The position numbers were made by a program, and so were the translations under genes. From positions 124,001 through 188,000 of the forward strand of contig JACJYC010000003.1 of assembly GCA_020636325.1 (NCBI GenBank): DNA of 64,000 nt. The letters are read 5' to 3'. Below are positions 1-8,932 of this stretch, piece after piece. This DNA comes from Lewinellaceae bacterium (GTDB taxonomy: Bacteria > Bacteroidota > Bacteroidia > Chitinophagales > Saprospiraceae). Under the pieces are notes generated by a model. That model was given only the letters and a program-made list of their open reading frames with translations, did not search any database and had not been told where the DNA came from. Position 1 is the stretch's first letter; each line of letters begins with the position of its first letter.

Positions 1-1
1 T

Positions 2-853
2 CTGAAAGAAACCTACGGTGTAGAGATCGACATGTTCTCGTTCAACGAATCGGACCTGGGCATCGATGTGCGGCAAACCGACGAAGAGCACCTGCAGCTG
101 ATCAAAGGCCTGGGCGCTTACTTCAAATCCAGGGGGTTGAAGACCAAATTGCTGCTGGGCGATACGGCCGACGCCAACGGCTACGACTTCATCAATAAAA
201 CCATGGACGATCCGGATGCCTGGCCTTTTGTGGGAGCCATCTCCTTCCACTCCTGGCGCGGTTGGGCGGATGCGACCCTGCAAAAATGGGCCGACGCCGC
301 TGCGCGCATGAAGCTTCCGCTGCTGGTGGGCGAGGGAAGCATCGACGCCGGGGCATGGCGTTACCCCAATATTTTCCAGGAACCATCCTACGCCATGGAT
401 GAGATCGGGCTGTACATTCGCATCCTGAATATCTGCCAGCCGGCTTCAATTCTGCAATGGCAACTGACCTCAGATTATTCGGTGCTGGCCGGCGGCGGCG
501 TGTTCCGGAATGACAGCGAACCCCTCCACCCTACCCAGCGGTTCTGGAACCTGAAACAACTGGCCGGGGCCCCAACCGGCTTAAAAGCTATACCAGCGAA
601 ATGCGCAAACAAAAACATCAGTTGCGCAGCCATGGGGGACAGCGAGAAAGGCGTATATGTGGTGCATATCGTCAACGACGGGGCGACCCGGGAGACGACG
701 ATCAGCGGATTTCCGAAAGGCGTGAAACGGGTGAAGGTCTTTGTGACGGATGAAAAACGGGCGATGGAAGAAGGTAAAAAACTGAAGGTGGAAAACGGGA
801 GCGTGACGCTGCCGGTGGATTCGCGGAGCTTTGTGACTTTGATCGGGGAGTAG
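2..853 (+). CDS. GH30-like glycoside hydrolase, 3' part
   Basis: The frame is open from base 2, so the N-terminus lies outside the window; about 283 residues are visible. The protein resembles a retaining clan GH-A glycosidase of the GH30 type. FNESD near the beginning (Glu codon at 47-49) fits the Asn-Glu acid/base motif after strand 4. LLVGEGS (Glu codon 332-334) fits the nucleophile strand. A small beta domain follows at the C-terminus (from about 600), as in GH30 enzymes. The exact substrate cannot be read. It precedes a lipoprotein and a SusC/D operon on the same strand, so a role in extracellular polysaccharide breakdown is reasonable inference. GH39 or GH5-like members of the same clan are alternatives. 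Confidence 0.7.
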   Translation: MKETYGVEIDMFSFNESDLGIDVRQTDEEHLQLIKGLGAYFKSRGLKTKLLLGDTADANGYDFINKTMDDPDAWPFVGAISFHSWRGWADATLQKWADAAARMKLPLLVGEGSIDAGAWRYPNIFQEPSYAMDEIGLYIRILNICQPASILQWQLTSDYSVLAGGGVFRNDSEPLHPTQRFWNLKQLAGAPTGLKAIPAKCANKNISCAAMGDSEKGVYVVHIVNDGATRETTISGFPKGVKRVKVFVTDEKRAMEEGKKLKVENGSVTLPVDSRSFVTLIGE

Positions 854-876
854 GAAATCTGTTAATTGATTCGATT

Positions 877-989
877 GTTCGATTGATTCGCCACGCCGCG
901 GCGTGGTCGATTCTTCGATTCCTCGATTCCTCGATTCCTCGATTCCTCGATTCTTCGATTCCTCGATTCCTCGATTCCTCGATTCCTCA
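877..989. repeat. 8-bp tandem array with 16-bp palindrome
   Basis: About nine copies of the octamer TCGATTCC (some TCGATTCT) follow a perfect 16-bp palindrome, CCACGCCGCGGCGTGG, at 891-906. The array lies between the glycosidase stop codon and the next promoter at 1021. The same palindrome plus octamers recurs inverted at 24180-24265 and in degraded form at 56163-56330. Confidence 0.9.
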
Positions 990-1020
990 AAAGTCAGCAG
1001 GATTGCAGAGGACAATTCAA

Positions 1021-1028
1021 TATCTTTG
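1021..1028 (+). promoter_or_regulatory. Bacteroidota -7 promoter box TATCTTTG
   Basis: TATCTTTG matches the TAnnTTTG consensus exactly. It lies 69 bp upstream of the ATG at 1098, just downstream of the octamer array. No convincing -33 box is visible. Confidence 0.6.
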
Positions 1029-1097
1029 CAAGTAAGCTGCGGAAGATGGATTTCCGTATGTTGGTTGTCGTTCATTTGCACTTAAATTAAACCTGAC

Positions 1098-2333
1098 ATG
1101 GAGAAATATGCTCTTTCAACCGCATCAAAGGCTTTTGCCCTGTTTGCGTTCATTTTCCTGCTGGGGCTGGCGGCCTGCCAAAAGGATAAACCTGTGATCA
1201 ATCTGGCGGATGATTCGCATGACACGGAGAATTTCCAGTATTTGTTCAACCTGACGCCCCGGCGCATTTCCGACTGCAAGTTCAGCGACCTGCCTACCGG
1301 CGGCTTCGTGCTTGCGGGGGAATACGGCATCAAAAAGGAATTAAAGATTATCCGGCTGGCGGAAAGCAAGGAGGTCCTGGTGGAGACCAACTACGATTAC
1401 TTTACAGCATTGGAAGTCAATTTCAGCTTTGTCAACCATTCGGGAAAGGTATTGACGGGCGGCGCGATGGAGGTGTATACCAAATCCAGACAGGCGCTGT
1501 TGTTGCTGGAAGAGCCTTCTACAGGAGCTGTTTCCTGGCTCAACGGATTCGGCGGAGCAGGGGTTGAAAAAGGTTATGATGCGACGGAGGCTTCCACGGG
1601 CGGCTATTTATTGACCGGTTCTGTGGGCGACAGCATGCTGGTGATCCGGGTGGATGACGAAGGGCAGGAAATCTGGACCAGGCATTACGGGTCGGCATCC
1701 GGAATCTCTTCCCCGGCGCCAAGGGGGATCAAGATCATTGAAGCCGCCGACGGTAATTTCGTTATTTTGATCGAAGAAAGGAACAACATCCTCAATATCC
1801 GGTATCAACTGGCCAAAATCGATCCTGACGGCCATCTGATCTGGCACAAGACCTACGATTTTCCGGTTTATACGGGGGCGCAACCCTATATCATGGAGGC
1901 CTCCGATCAAACGGTGATGCTGGTGACCTCGGTCAACCGAAATGAAGACCCCTTGTCTGACGAGGATATCCTGCTGGCCAAGATAGGCGCCGAGGGTGAA
2001 GTTATCTGGACCAGGCAATACGGCGGTACCGTATACAACGACGGAGCCGAATTTGTAGGCGAGGCGGATAACGGCGATTTCGTCCTCATCGGCAGTACCG
2101 GGAGCTTCGGGCACGGCAGCTTGGATATCTATATGATCCGGACCGACCCGAACGGGGAAAGGCTATGGCATAAAACCTATGGGGATCAGCGGTTCCAGGT
2201 CGTTGTCGGGGCCACTCAGCGACCGGACGGCGGCTTCTGGATTTTGGGGCTGTCGGAAACGGCGGCTTCTGCTGATTTTTTTGATTACGGGTATTTTATT
2301 CTGGCGGTGAACGGGGATGGGACGCCGAATTAG
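1098..2333 (+). CDS. Lipoprotein with beta-propeller-like repeats
   Basis: The 411-aa product starts with a lipoprotein signal ending in the lipobox LGLAAC (Cys about residue 29), so it is probably membrane-anchored and exported. The rest is built from loosely repeated blades with GGxxLTGS, IWTRxYGG and LWHKTYG motifs, the pattern seen in many Saprospiria proteins predicted to fold as beta-propellers. No catalytic motif is visible. Its last codons (GDGTPN, then TAG) are copied several times in the array that follows, see 2334-3243. The ATG at 1098 suits the signal peptide and the promoter at 1021. Function is unknown; binding or scaffolding is a guess. Confidence 0.75.
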   Translation: MEKYALSTASKAFALFAFIFLLGLAACQKDKPVINLADDSHDTENFQYLFNLTPRRISDCKFSDLPTGGFVLAGEYGIKKELKIIRLAESKEVLVETNYDYFTALEVNFSFVNHSGKVLTGGAMEVYTKSRQALLLLEEPSTGAVSWLNGFGGAGVEKGYDATEASTGGYLLTGSVGDSMLVIRVDDEGQEIWTRHYGSASGISSPAPRGIKIIEAADGNFVILIEERNNILNIRYQLAKIDPDGHLIWHKTYDFPVYTGAQPYIMEASDQTVMLVTSVNRNEDPLSDEDILLAKIGAEGEVIWTRQYGGTVYNDGAEFVGEADNGDFVLIGSTGSFGHGSLDIYMIRTDPNGERLWHKTYGDQRFQVVVGATQRPDGGFWILGLSETAASADFFDYGYFILAVNGDGTPN

Positions 2334-3243
2334 GGGGATTGGACCACTTAGGGCACTAAGATCACTAAGGGGGGTCGGCATTGGGGGGGACCACTTAGGG
2401 CACTAAGATCACTAAGGGGATTGATGATTGGTGATTACAGGTGGATGGGTGGAGATAGGGGACGGGACGCCGAAGGGGAAGGGATTGGACCACTCAGGGG
2501 ATCACTAAGGGGTCGGCATTGATGACCACTGGGGGCACTAAGATCACTAGGGGGATGATGATTGATTACAGGATATTTGATTGTGGATGGGTGGAGATAG
2601 GGGGGGACGCCGAATTAGGGGGATTGGACCACTTAGGGCACTAAGATCACTAAGGGGGTCGGCATTGGGGGGGACCACTTAGGGCACTAAGATCACTAAG
2701 GGGGTCGGCATTGGGGGGGACCACTTAGGGCACTAAGATCACTAAGGCGGGTCGGCATTGGGGGGACCACTCAGGGCACTAAGATCACTGGATTAAGGGG
2801 GATTGATGATTGGTGATTACAGGATATTTGATTGTGGATGGGTGGAGATAGGGGACGGGACGCCGAATTAGGGGGATTGGACCACTTAGGGCACTAAGAT
2901 CACTAAGGCGGGTCGGCATTGGGGGGGGGGGACCACTCAGGGCACTAAGATCACTAAGGGGGTCGGCATTGGGGGGGACCACTTGGGCACTAAGGACACT
3001 AGGGGGATTGATTGGTGGTGATTACAGGATATTTGATTGTTGATGGGTGGAGATAGGGGACGGGACGCCGAATTCAGGGGATTGGACCACTTAGGGCACT
3101 AAGATCACTAAGGGGGGTCGGCATTGGGGGGACCACTCAGGGCACTAAGATCACTAAGGGGGTCGGCATTGGGGGACCACTTAGGGCACTAAGATCACTA
3201 AGGCGGGTCGGCATTGGGGGGGGACCACTCAGGGCACTAAGGC
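2334..3243. repeat. Large composite tandem-repeat array, 46-bp core
   Basis: About 900 bp with no gene. The core contains GGACCACTTAGGGCACT followed by aagatcactaaggggg and tcggcattgggg. In 2626-2768 its copies are spaced exactly 46 bp apart. About fifteen complete or degraded copies are present. Longer super-units add a segment with gattacaggatatttgatt and a copy of the preceding gene's end (gacgccgaattag), seen near 2320, 2465, 2605, 2860 and 3060. It lies between convergent genes. Confidence 0.9.
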
Positions 3244-3267
3244 GATAATGATATTGGCTTACCAATT

Positions 3268-3346
3268 CGGGGCCGTTCAGAATTTTGTGTCAGCCGGATT
3301 TTTAGCAAGCTGCGCATGCTAAAAATCAGATCTTTGCGTCTTTGCC
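3268..3346 (+). repeat. Dispersed hairpin element, copy 1
   Basis: The order is a GGCCGTTCAGAATTTTGTGT flank, a perfect 11-bp stem (GATTTTTAGCA at 3297-3307 with TGCTAAAAATC at 3317-3327, 9-nt loop), then CTTTGCGTCTTTGC. The same flanks around a different but still paired stem occur on the minus strand at 34214-34303. It lies just downstream of the stop codon of the minus-strand GNAT gene. It may be a small mobile or structured element. Confidence 0.75.
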
Positions 3347-3364
3347 TCACCAATTCCTACGGGC

Positions 3365-4279
3365 TTAATAATCCTCCCAGACAACGGCAGTGATCTGCCA
3401 GCCGGTTCCGGTTTTGATGAACTGGAAGAGTTTGCGGCCGGATTGTTCGAAGGGACGGCCGTCCATGACGCCTTTTTTGCGGTATTGGGAGAAACGTTGG
3501 GCGATATGGCCGGAGATCCGGGTTTCTTCGGATTCCTCCCACTCGGAGAAGCCGGTCAGGGCGCCGCCGGAAAGGAGTTTGCGGCGGGGAGCGATAAAGG
3601 AGTCGAGGTTGTACACTTCCTGATCTAATCCGGATTTTTTTATGATGAGGGCTTCCGGTATGCAGGTGGAATAGACCGCATCCCAATCGGGCCGGCGGCC
3701 GTCCGCGTTGGTGAAGATATCAAAAAAACGGGCGGTCAGGCGGTCTATTTTTGCCTTGTCCAGGTCAAGGACCATCCGGTCCATCCCCCGGAATGCATCC
3801 TTGAAATAGGGCAATTCCAGGCGGCACTTGCTGTGAAAGGTAAAGCCTGCTTTTTTGTAAAAACCGATGGACGGCAAATTGGTATCCAGTACGCAGAGGT
3901 GCAGGATGCGCTTGCCCGCCGTCTCCCCTACCCGATCGATCAGTTCCGCGAGGACCTTTTTCCCGATCCCGCCGCCTTTCAGATCGGGCAGTACGTAGAT
4001 TTTTTCCAATTCGCAACATGCTTCGGCGGGCAGATCATCCAGGCCGGACCGGGTATTGAGTTTGACAAATCCGACGGGCGCTTCCTCTACATAGATCAGC
4101 CACCACACAATATCCGGCTTTTCGAGGTCAGCGGTCAACCGGGCAATGCCGAATTCCCGGTCGAGGTACCACTCCAGGCCGCCTGCTTCCCAGTGGGTAT
4201 GGAAATTGCCGGCATAGGCCGTCTTGGCCACTTCATGCAGCACGGGTACATTGGCGATGCCGACCTTTATCAGTTTCAT
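3365..4279 (-). CDS. GNAT acetyltransferase fused to NTF2/SnoaL-like domain
   Basis: 304 aa. Residues 1 to about 175 form a GNAT N-acetyltransferase: strand beta-4 LEKIYVLPDLKGGGIGKK carries the acetyl-CoA pyrophosphate loop (Q/RxxGxG/A type, here KGGGIGK), followed by NLPSIGFYKKAGF. Residues about 180-304 (DRLTARFFDIFTNADGR to WQITAVVWEDY) look like a DUF4440/SnoaL-type cone fold. The substrate is unknown. The two-domain fusion is less common than a stand-alone GNAT. The gene reads convergently with the lipoprotein gene across the array and is divergent from the Fic gene. Assignment of the GNAT part is firm; the second domain is inferred from its size and aromatic pattern. Confidence 0.8.
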   Translation of the reverse strand: MKLIKVGIANVPVLHEVAKTAYAGNFHTHWEAGGLEWYLDREFGIARLTADLEKPDIVWWLIYVEEAPVGFVKLNTRSGLDDLPAEACCELEKIYVLPDLKGGGIGKKVLAELIDRVGETAGKRILHLCVLDTNLPSIGFYKKAGFTFHSKCRLELPYFKDAFRGMDRMVLDLDKAKIDRLTARFFDIFTNADGRRPDWDAVYSTCIPEALIIKKSGLDQEVYNLDSFIAPRRKLLSGGALTGFSEWEESEETRISGHIAQRFSQYRKKGVMDGRPFEQSGRKLFQFIKTGTGWQITAVVWEDY

Positions 4280-4418
4280 CGGGCAGAGAATTTATTCAAG
4301 GACGAAAAAAAGGAAAAAATCCGGGAAATCAGGCGGATTTGGGGTGAGGATTTGTGGAACCCGACCGGCAGTGCGTGCGGACATGGCAAGCCTTTATGGA
4401 AAGATCTAAGAAATTATT

Positions 4419-4474
4419 TTTAATATCGGATAATATTATTTATAATACAAACCGATATTAAATTCGTATCTTTG
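4419..4474 (+). promoter_or_regulatory. fic promoter with 11-bp inverted repeat
   Basis: The -7 box TATCTTTG (4467-4474) ends only 4 nt before the ATG at 4479, which implies a leaderless or nearly leaderless mRNA. Just upstream, TTTAATATCGG (4419-4429) and CCGATATTAAA (4452-4462) form a perfect 11-bp inverted repeat with a 22-nt spacer. This spans the expected -33 region and is a candidate operator. Confidence 0.6.
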
Positions 4475-4478
4475 TTGA

Positions 4479-5447
4479 ATGGACTGGAAAGCATACAACT
4501 GGCAATTCGAAGGTTGGGAAAAAACGCTGGACCGGATAAAGGAGAAAAAAGCCCGTTTGAATGGACTTCGCCCATTACCGGCCGCTGCGTTGCAAAAAAT
4601 CAAAGACAGCCTGACCTTGGAGTGGACTTATAACTCCAACGCCATTGAAGGCAATACCTTGTCCCTTCAAGAAACCAGGTTGATCATTGAAGATGGGTTG
4701 ACGGTCAAAGGGAAATCACTTCGGGAACATTTTGAAGCTGTCAACCACCAGGAATCCATTGAATTTGTGGAAAGCCTCGTGTCTGATGATTACCTGCTGA
4801 AGGCGACCGATATACTTGATGTTCACAAGCTGGTTCTGGACCGGATAGAAAAGGATTTTGCGGGACGGTACCGAAATTCCGGCGTCCGGATTGCCGGCGC
4901 CAATTTTGTACCGCCCAACGCCCTTAAAATAGATGCATTGATGGAAGACCTGATCGATTGGGTCAACGGGAACGATGATACCCTTGATCCGGTCGTCAAG
5001 GCCACTTTTTTCCATCATCGATTTGTGTGGATCCATCCCTTTTTTGACGGGAACGGCCGGACAGTGCGCCTCATTTTCAATCTTCTGCTGATGAAAGAAG
5101 GCTTTCCGCCTGCCATCATCCTGAAGAACGACCGCAAAAAATACTACGATGCGCTGAACAAGGCCAATACGGGCGATTATTCCAAGCTGTTGCTATTGAT
5201 CCTTCAGGCGCTGGAGCGATCACTGGACATTTATTTATCCAGCCTTACCAACCTTTACGACGATTATTCATCCATTTCAACTATCGCTGAAGATCCTGAA
5301 GTGCCCTATGGCGCTGAGTACATCAGCTTATTGGTGCGCCGGGGCAAGATCGACGGTTTCAAAGAACAACGCAACTGGCTCACCACCAAAAAAGCCGTCC
5401 TGAACTATATCGAAAAAAGGGACCGCAAAAGGGTCCTGAAAAGCTGA
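4479..5447 (+). CDS. Fic family protein, N-terminally autoinhibited (class II)
   Basis: 322 aa. The Fic core motif HPFFDGNGRTVR lies at residues 186-197, with the catalytic His and the ATP-binding GNGR intact. Such enzymes usually transfer AMP from ATP to a target hydroxyl group. An inhibitory helix motif of the form (S/T)xxxE(G/N) occurs at residues 53-58 (SNAIEG), ahead of the core, which defines class II. The C-terminal segment (about 279-311, YISLLVRRGKIDGFKEQRNW) resembles an excisionase/MerR-type helix-turn-helix and may bind DNA. No antitoxin partner gene is next to it, which agrees with in-cis inhibition. The target protein cannot be read. The inverted repeat at its promoter suggests self-regulation (inference). 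Confidence 0.9.
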   Translation: MDWKAYNWQFEGWEKTLDRIKEKKARLNGLRPLPAAALQKIKDSLTLEWTYNSNAIEGNTLSLQETRLIIEDGLTVKGKSLREHFEAVNHQESIEFVESLVSDDYLLKATDILDVHKLVLDRIEKDFAGRYRNSGVRIAGANFVPPNALKIDALMEDLIDWVNGNDDTLDPVVKATFFHHRFVWIHPFFDGNGRTVRLIFNLLLMKEGFPPAIILKNDRKKYYDALNKANTGDYSKLLLLILQALERSLDIYLSSLTNLYDDYSSISTIAEDPEVPYGAEYISLLVRRGKIDGFKEQRNWLTTKKAVLNYIEKRDRKRVLKS

Positions 5448-5490
5448 TCGCCGGAATTTTTATTGTTCCTGCCCGCATTTTCCCTAAAAG

Positions 5491-5515
5491 TTACATACAC
5501 CCCCGCAGTATGTAA
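5491..5515. promoter_or_regulatory. Inverted repeat upstream of the SusC promoter
   Basis: TTACATAC (5491-5498) and GTATGTAA (5508-5515) form a perfect 8-bp inverted repeat with a 9-nt loop. It is centred about 60 bp before the expected transcription start of the susC promoter, a typical activator position. A terminator for the fic gene is possible, but there is no T-tract. Confidence 0.45.
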
Positions 5516-5548
5516 GAAAACCCACCTCAACGGCCGCGTTTACCGGAA

Positions 5549-5556
5549 TAAATTTG
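5549..5556 (+). promoter_or_regulatory. -7 promoter box TAAATTTG for the Sus operon
   Basis: Exact TAnnTTTG match 80 bp before the ATG of the susC-like gene. It is the only convincing promoter box between 5448 and 14037, so the four genes that follow probably form one transcript. Confidence 0.6.
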
Positions 5557-5636
5557 TAGAAATCCAGCTTTCACCGGATAAAATCCGGTCTGGACGCATA
5601 GTTCATTCACTATTTATTTAAAAATCCAGTCAACTT

Positions 5637-8600
5637 ATGGGAACTTTTACAGCCAATCACATGGCCCGAAGATGGTTGACCGCTTCGCTCTGGCTGTTGT
5701 CCGTTGTTTGCCTCAGCGCTCAGATGCGGACCATTTCAGGGACCGTGGTCTCCTCAGAAAAGGAACCCCTCATCGGGGCCACCATTCTGATCGACAACGC
5801 GCCGGATCGCGGAACGGTTACGGACCTCGACGGCAATTTCTCCATTCAGGCCGCCACGGGGGAAAAATTGCGGATCTCGTACACCGGCTACGAACCGTTT
5901 CTCGTGGAGGTCACCACCGAATCCAGGTACAGCCTCGTGTTGTCCTCAACTGCCGTGCTGCTTGACGAACTCGTGGTGGTCGGTTACGGAACCGCCAAAA
6001 AAAGCGACCTCACCGGGGCCGTTTCTTCCGTCACCGGCGACCAACTCCGGAGTTCCATCACCACCAACCTCGACCAGGCCCTACAGGGGCGCATCGCAGG
6101 GGTGCAGGTGACCCAAAACTCCGGCCAGCCCGGCGGCGCGGCTTCCATCCGCATCCGGGGCGCCAACTCCATCACCGGTTCCAGCGAGCCGCTGTACGTC
6201 ATCGACGGCATCCCCTTCCAGGGCGACGGCGCAGGCGTAGCCGGCTTCGACTGGGCAGGCGGCGCCAACGGCCAGAACCGCGTCAACCCGCTGTCCACCA
6301 TCAACCCGAACGACATTGTCCGGATCGAAGTGCTGAAAGACGCCTCAGCTTCCGCCATTTACGGCGCACGGGCTGCCAACGGGGTGATCCTCATCACCAC
6401 CAAACGCGGGCAGAAAGGCGAGTCCAAGATCTCCTACAACGGTTATTACGCCAACCAGTCGCTGCCCAAAAAGCTGGAAATGATGGACCTCCCGCAATTC
6501 GCAGATTATCAATTGCAGATTGCCTCCGACCTGGACCTGTTCCCCAATCAGCGCTACCTCGATCCCACCCTGCTGGGACCGGGCACCGACTGGCAGGACG
6601 CCGTCTTTCGCAATGCGGGCATTCAGAGCCACCAGCTTTCCGTATCCGGCGGTACGGACAAGACCACTTATGCCGTTTCCGGCGGGTATTTCAACCAGGA
6701 CGGCATCATCATCGGCTCCAATTTCGACCGCTTCACTACCCGCATCAACCTGGACAATCAGGTGAAGGACTGGATGAAGATCGGCGGCAGCCTGGCCTAT
6801 GCCAATACCGACGAGCGCATCACCCTCAACGACGGCGGCGACGGGGTCATCATGCAGGCCCTGATCATGCAGCCCGACGTCCCGGTGAAGGACATCAACG
6901 GCAACTACGCAGGCCCTGATGTTTCCCTGGGCGGCACCAGCTACAACCCGGTCGCCTCGGCCCTGCAACGCAACAACACCCTCCGCCGTCAGCGCCTGAT
7001 GGCCAACATCTACGGCGACGCCACCCTGACCAAAGGCCTGACCTTCCGCAGCGAGATCGGTTTTGACAACAACCACTCGCTCAACAAGGCCTTTCACCCG
7101 ACCTACAAGTGGGGCGTACTGGAAAACAACGAGAACCAGCTCCGCCAGCGCGAGGAAAGCAGCTTCTTCTGGATCTGGAAGAACTACCTGACCTACGATT
7201 TCACCGTCGGCAGCGCCCACCACCTCACCGCAATGGTGGGTACGGAAGCCCAGAAGTCAACCTGGGAAGGATCGCAGGTGACCAAGAAGAATTTCTCCTC
7301 CAACGATATCCAGGTGCTCAGCGAAGGCGACGACCTGACCTCCCGCACCAGCGGCTGGAAGGATGCCGCGGCCATCGCCTCCTATTTCGGCCGCTTCAAC
7401 TACACCTTCGACGAGCGGTACCTGTTCACCTTCACCATGCGGGCCGACGGCTCGTCCAAATTCGGGCCGGAAAACCGCTGGGGCTATTTCCCCTCAGGGT
7501 CCTTTGCCTGGCGGATCGGCCGCGAAGGCTTTATGGAATCCCTCGGTTTTATCAGCGACCTGAAGCTGCGCGTCGGCTACGGCGAGGTGGGCAACCAGGC
7601 CATCGGCAACTACCTCTGGGGATCGGCGCTCCAAACCCTCAATACGCCGTTCGGTACGGCCTACCGCCTGGAGCGCATTTCCAACCCGAACCTGAAATGG
7701 GAAGCCACCGCCCAGTATAACATCGGCATGGACCTGTCCCTGTTCGAAGGACGGGTGGACCTGACGGTGGACCTGTACAACAAACAAACCCGGGATATGC
7801 TCCTGCTCCTGAGCGTGCCCAGCTACCTCGGCGGACCGAACTACAACGATATCCGGGCGCCGTACGCCAATGTGGGCAAAATGGAGAACAAAGGGGTGGA
7901 CCTGGCGCTCAGCACCCGCAATATCCGGACCAAGAACTTCACCTGGAACACGGATTTCACCTTGTCCCTGAACCGCAACAAAGTGCTTGAGCTGGACGAC
8001 GACTCCAAGATCTACTGGCGCAACCTCTACTGGTACAGCGAATTCCAGACGGCCACCCGCACCGCTGTGGGTCAGCCGCTCGGCATGTTCTACGGCTATG
8101 TAACGGAGGGGTTGTTTGAAAACGAACAGGACATCCTCAACCATGCGGTGCAGGTGCAGGCGCCGGGCTCCGTCACGGACGACCGCCCCAACGGCGTCAA
8201 CCTCGTAGACCGCCGGACCGGCATGTGGATCGGCGACATCAAATTCAAGGACCTCAACGGCGACGGCGTCATCAACACCAACGACCAGACGCTGATCGGC
8301 AATCCCAACCCGGATTTCACGTTCGGCCTGAACAACACCTTCACCTTCGGCCCGTTCGACGCCACCATCTACCTGAACGGCGCTTACGGCCTGGACGTGC
8401 TCAACTATTCGCGGGTGCTGATCGAGGGGCAAACGAGCATTTACAGCAACCAGTCCGCCGCGGTCGCCAACCGCGCCCGGTTTGCGCTCAACGACCCGAA
8501 CGGCTCCGTTACCGACCCGGCCAACGTTTACCTGGCCAATCCCGGCGCCGACGTACCGCGCCCAACCACTACCGACAACAACCGCAACAACCGGATGTCG

Positions 8601-8864
8601 GACCGCTTCATTGAGGACGGCTCCTACCTCCGGATCCAGAACATCCGGCTGGCCTATACCCTGCCGGCAACCCTGACCGGCCGCTACAAGATCGAGCGGC
8701 TGCGGTTGTATGTCAACATCCAGAACCTGAAGACCTTCACCAACTATTCAGGTTATGACCCTGAGATCGGCTCGTTCAACCAGGATCCGCTGATGCAGAA
8801 CATCGACATGGGCCGCTATCCGACGCCCCGGATGTTCACCTTCGGCCTGGATCTCGATTTTTAG
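5637..8864 (+). CDS. SusC/RagA-type TonB-dependent outer-membrane transporter
   Basis: 1075 aa, the usual size. The signal peptide spans about residues 1-29. A carboxypeptidase-regulatory-like domain follows at about 32-115 (ISGTVVSSEKEPLIGATI). The TonB-dependent plug then begins with LDELVVVGYGTAKKSDLTGA and continues through PLYVIDGIPF and IEVLKDASASAIYGARAANG. The rest is the beta-barrel, ending in the aromatic strand FTFGLDLDF. It imports oligosaccharides (or peptides) across the outer membrane with its SusD partner, powered by TonB-ExbBD. It heads a four-gene unit with SusD and two surface lipoproteins. An alternative start at 5661 would shorten the signal by eight residues. Confidence 0.95.
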   Translation: MGTFTANHMARRWLTASLWLLSVVCLSAQMRTISGTVVSSEKEPLIGATILIDNAPDRGTVTDLDGNFSIQAATGEKLRISYTGYEPFLVEVTTESRYSLVLSSTAVLLDELVVVGYGTAKKSDLTGAVSSVTGDQLRSSITTNLDQALQGRIAGVQVTQNSGQPGGAASIRIRGANSITGSSEPLYVIDGIPFQGDGAGVAGFDWAGGANGQNRVNPLSTINPNDIVRIEVLKDASASAIYGARAANGVILITTKRGQKGESKISYNGYYANQSLPKKLEMMDLPQFADYQLQIASDLDLFPNQRYLDPTLLGPGTDWQDAVFRNAGIQSHQLSVSGGTDKTTYAVSGGYFNQDGIIIGSNFDRFTTRINLDNQVKDWMKIGGSLAYANTDERITLNDGGDGVIMQALIMQPDVPVKDINGNYAGPDVSLGGTSYNPVASALQRNNTLRRQRLMANIYGDATLTKGLTFRSEIGFDNNHSLNKAFHPTYKWGVLENNENQLRQREESSFFWIWKNYLTYDFTVGSAHHLTAMVGTEAQKSTWEGSQVTKKNFSSNDIQVLSEGDDLTSRTSGWKDAAAIASYFGRFNYTFDERYLFTFTMRADGSSKFGPENRWGYFPSGSFAWRIGREGFMESLGFISDLKLRVGYGEVGNQAIGNYLWGSALQTLNTPFGTAYRLERISNPNLKWEATAQYNIGMDLSLFEGRVDLTVDLYNKQTRDMLLLLSVPSYLGGPNYNDIRAPYANVGKMENKGVDLALSTRNIRTKNFTWNTDFTLSLNRNKVLELDDDSKIYWRNLYWYSEFQTATRTAVGQPLGMFYGYVTEGLFENEQDILNHAVQVQAPGSVTDDRPNGVNLVDRRTGMWIGDIKFKDLNGDGVINTNDQTLIGNPNPDFTFGLNNTFTFGPFDATIYLNGAYGLDVLNYSRVLIEGQTSIYSNQSAAVANRARFALNDPNGSVTDPANVYLANPGADVPRPTTTDNNRNNRMSDRFIEDGSYLRIQNIRLAYTLPATLTGRYKIERLRLYVNIQNLKTFTNYSGYDPEIGSFNQDPLMQNIDMGRYPTPRMFTFGLDLDF

Positions 8865-8932
8865 ACAATCAACGGCGGGACCGGGCCTCTATACCGGTCA
8901 TCGCTTAACCGCTGGTTTTAAACAAGAAAATC

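Noticed and set aside
581..1081. 166-residue minus-strand frame (repeated GIEESRN)
   Set aside because: It translates the TCGATTCC octamers and overlaps the glycosidase on the other strand.
2334..3243. CRISPR array
   Set aside because: Units are contiguous variants of one another with no unique spacers of constant length, and no cas gene is in the window.
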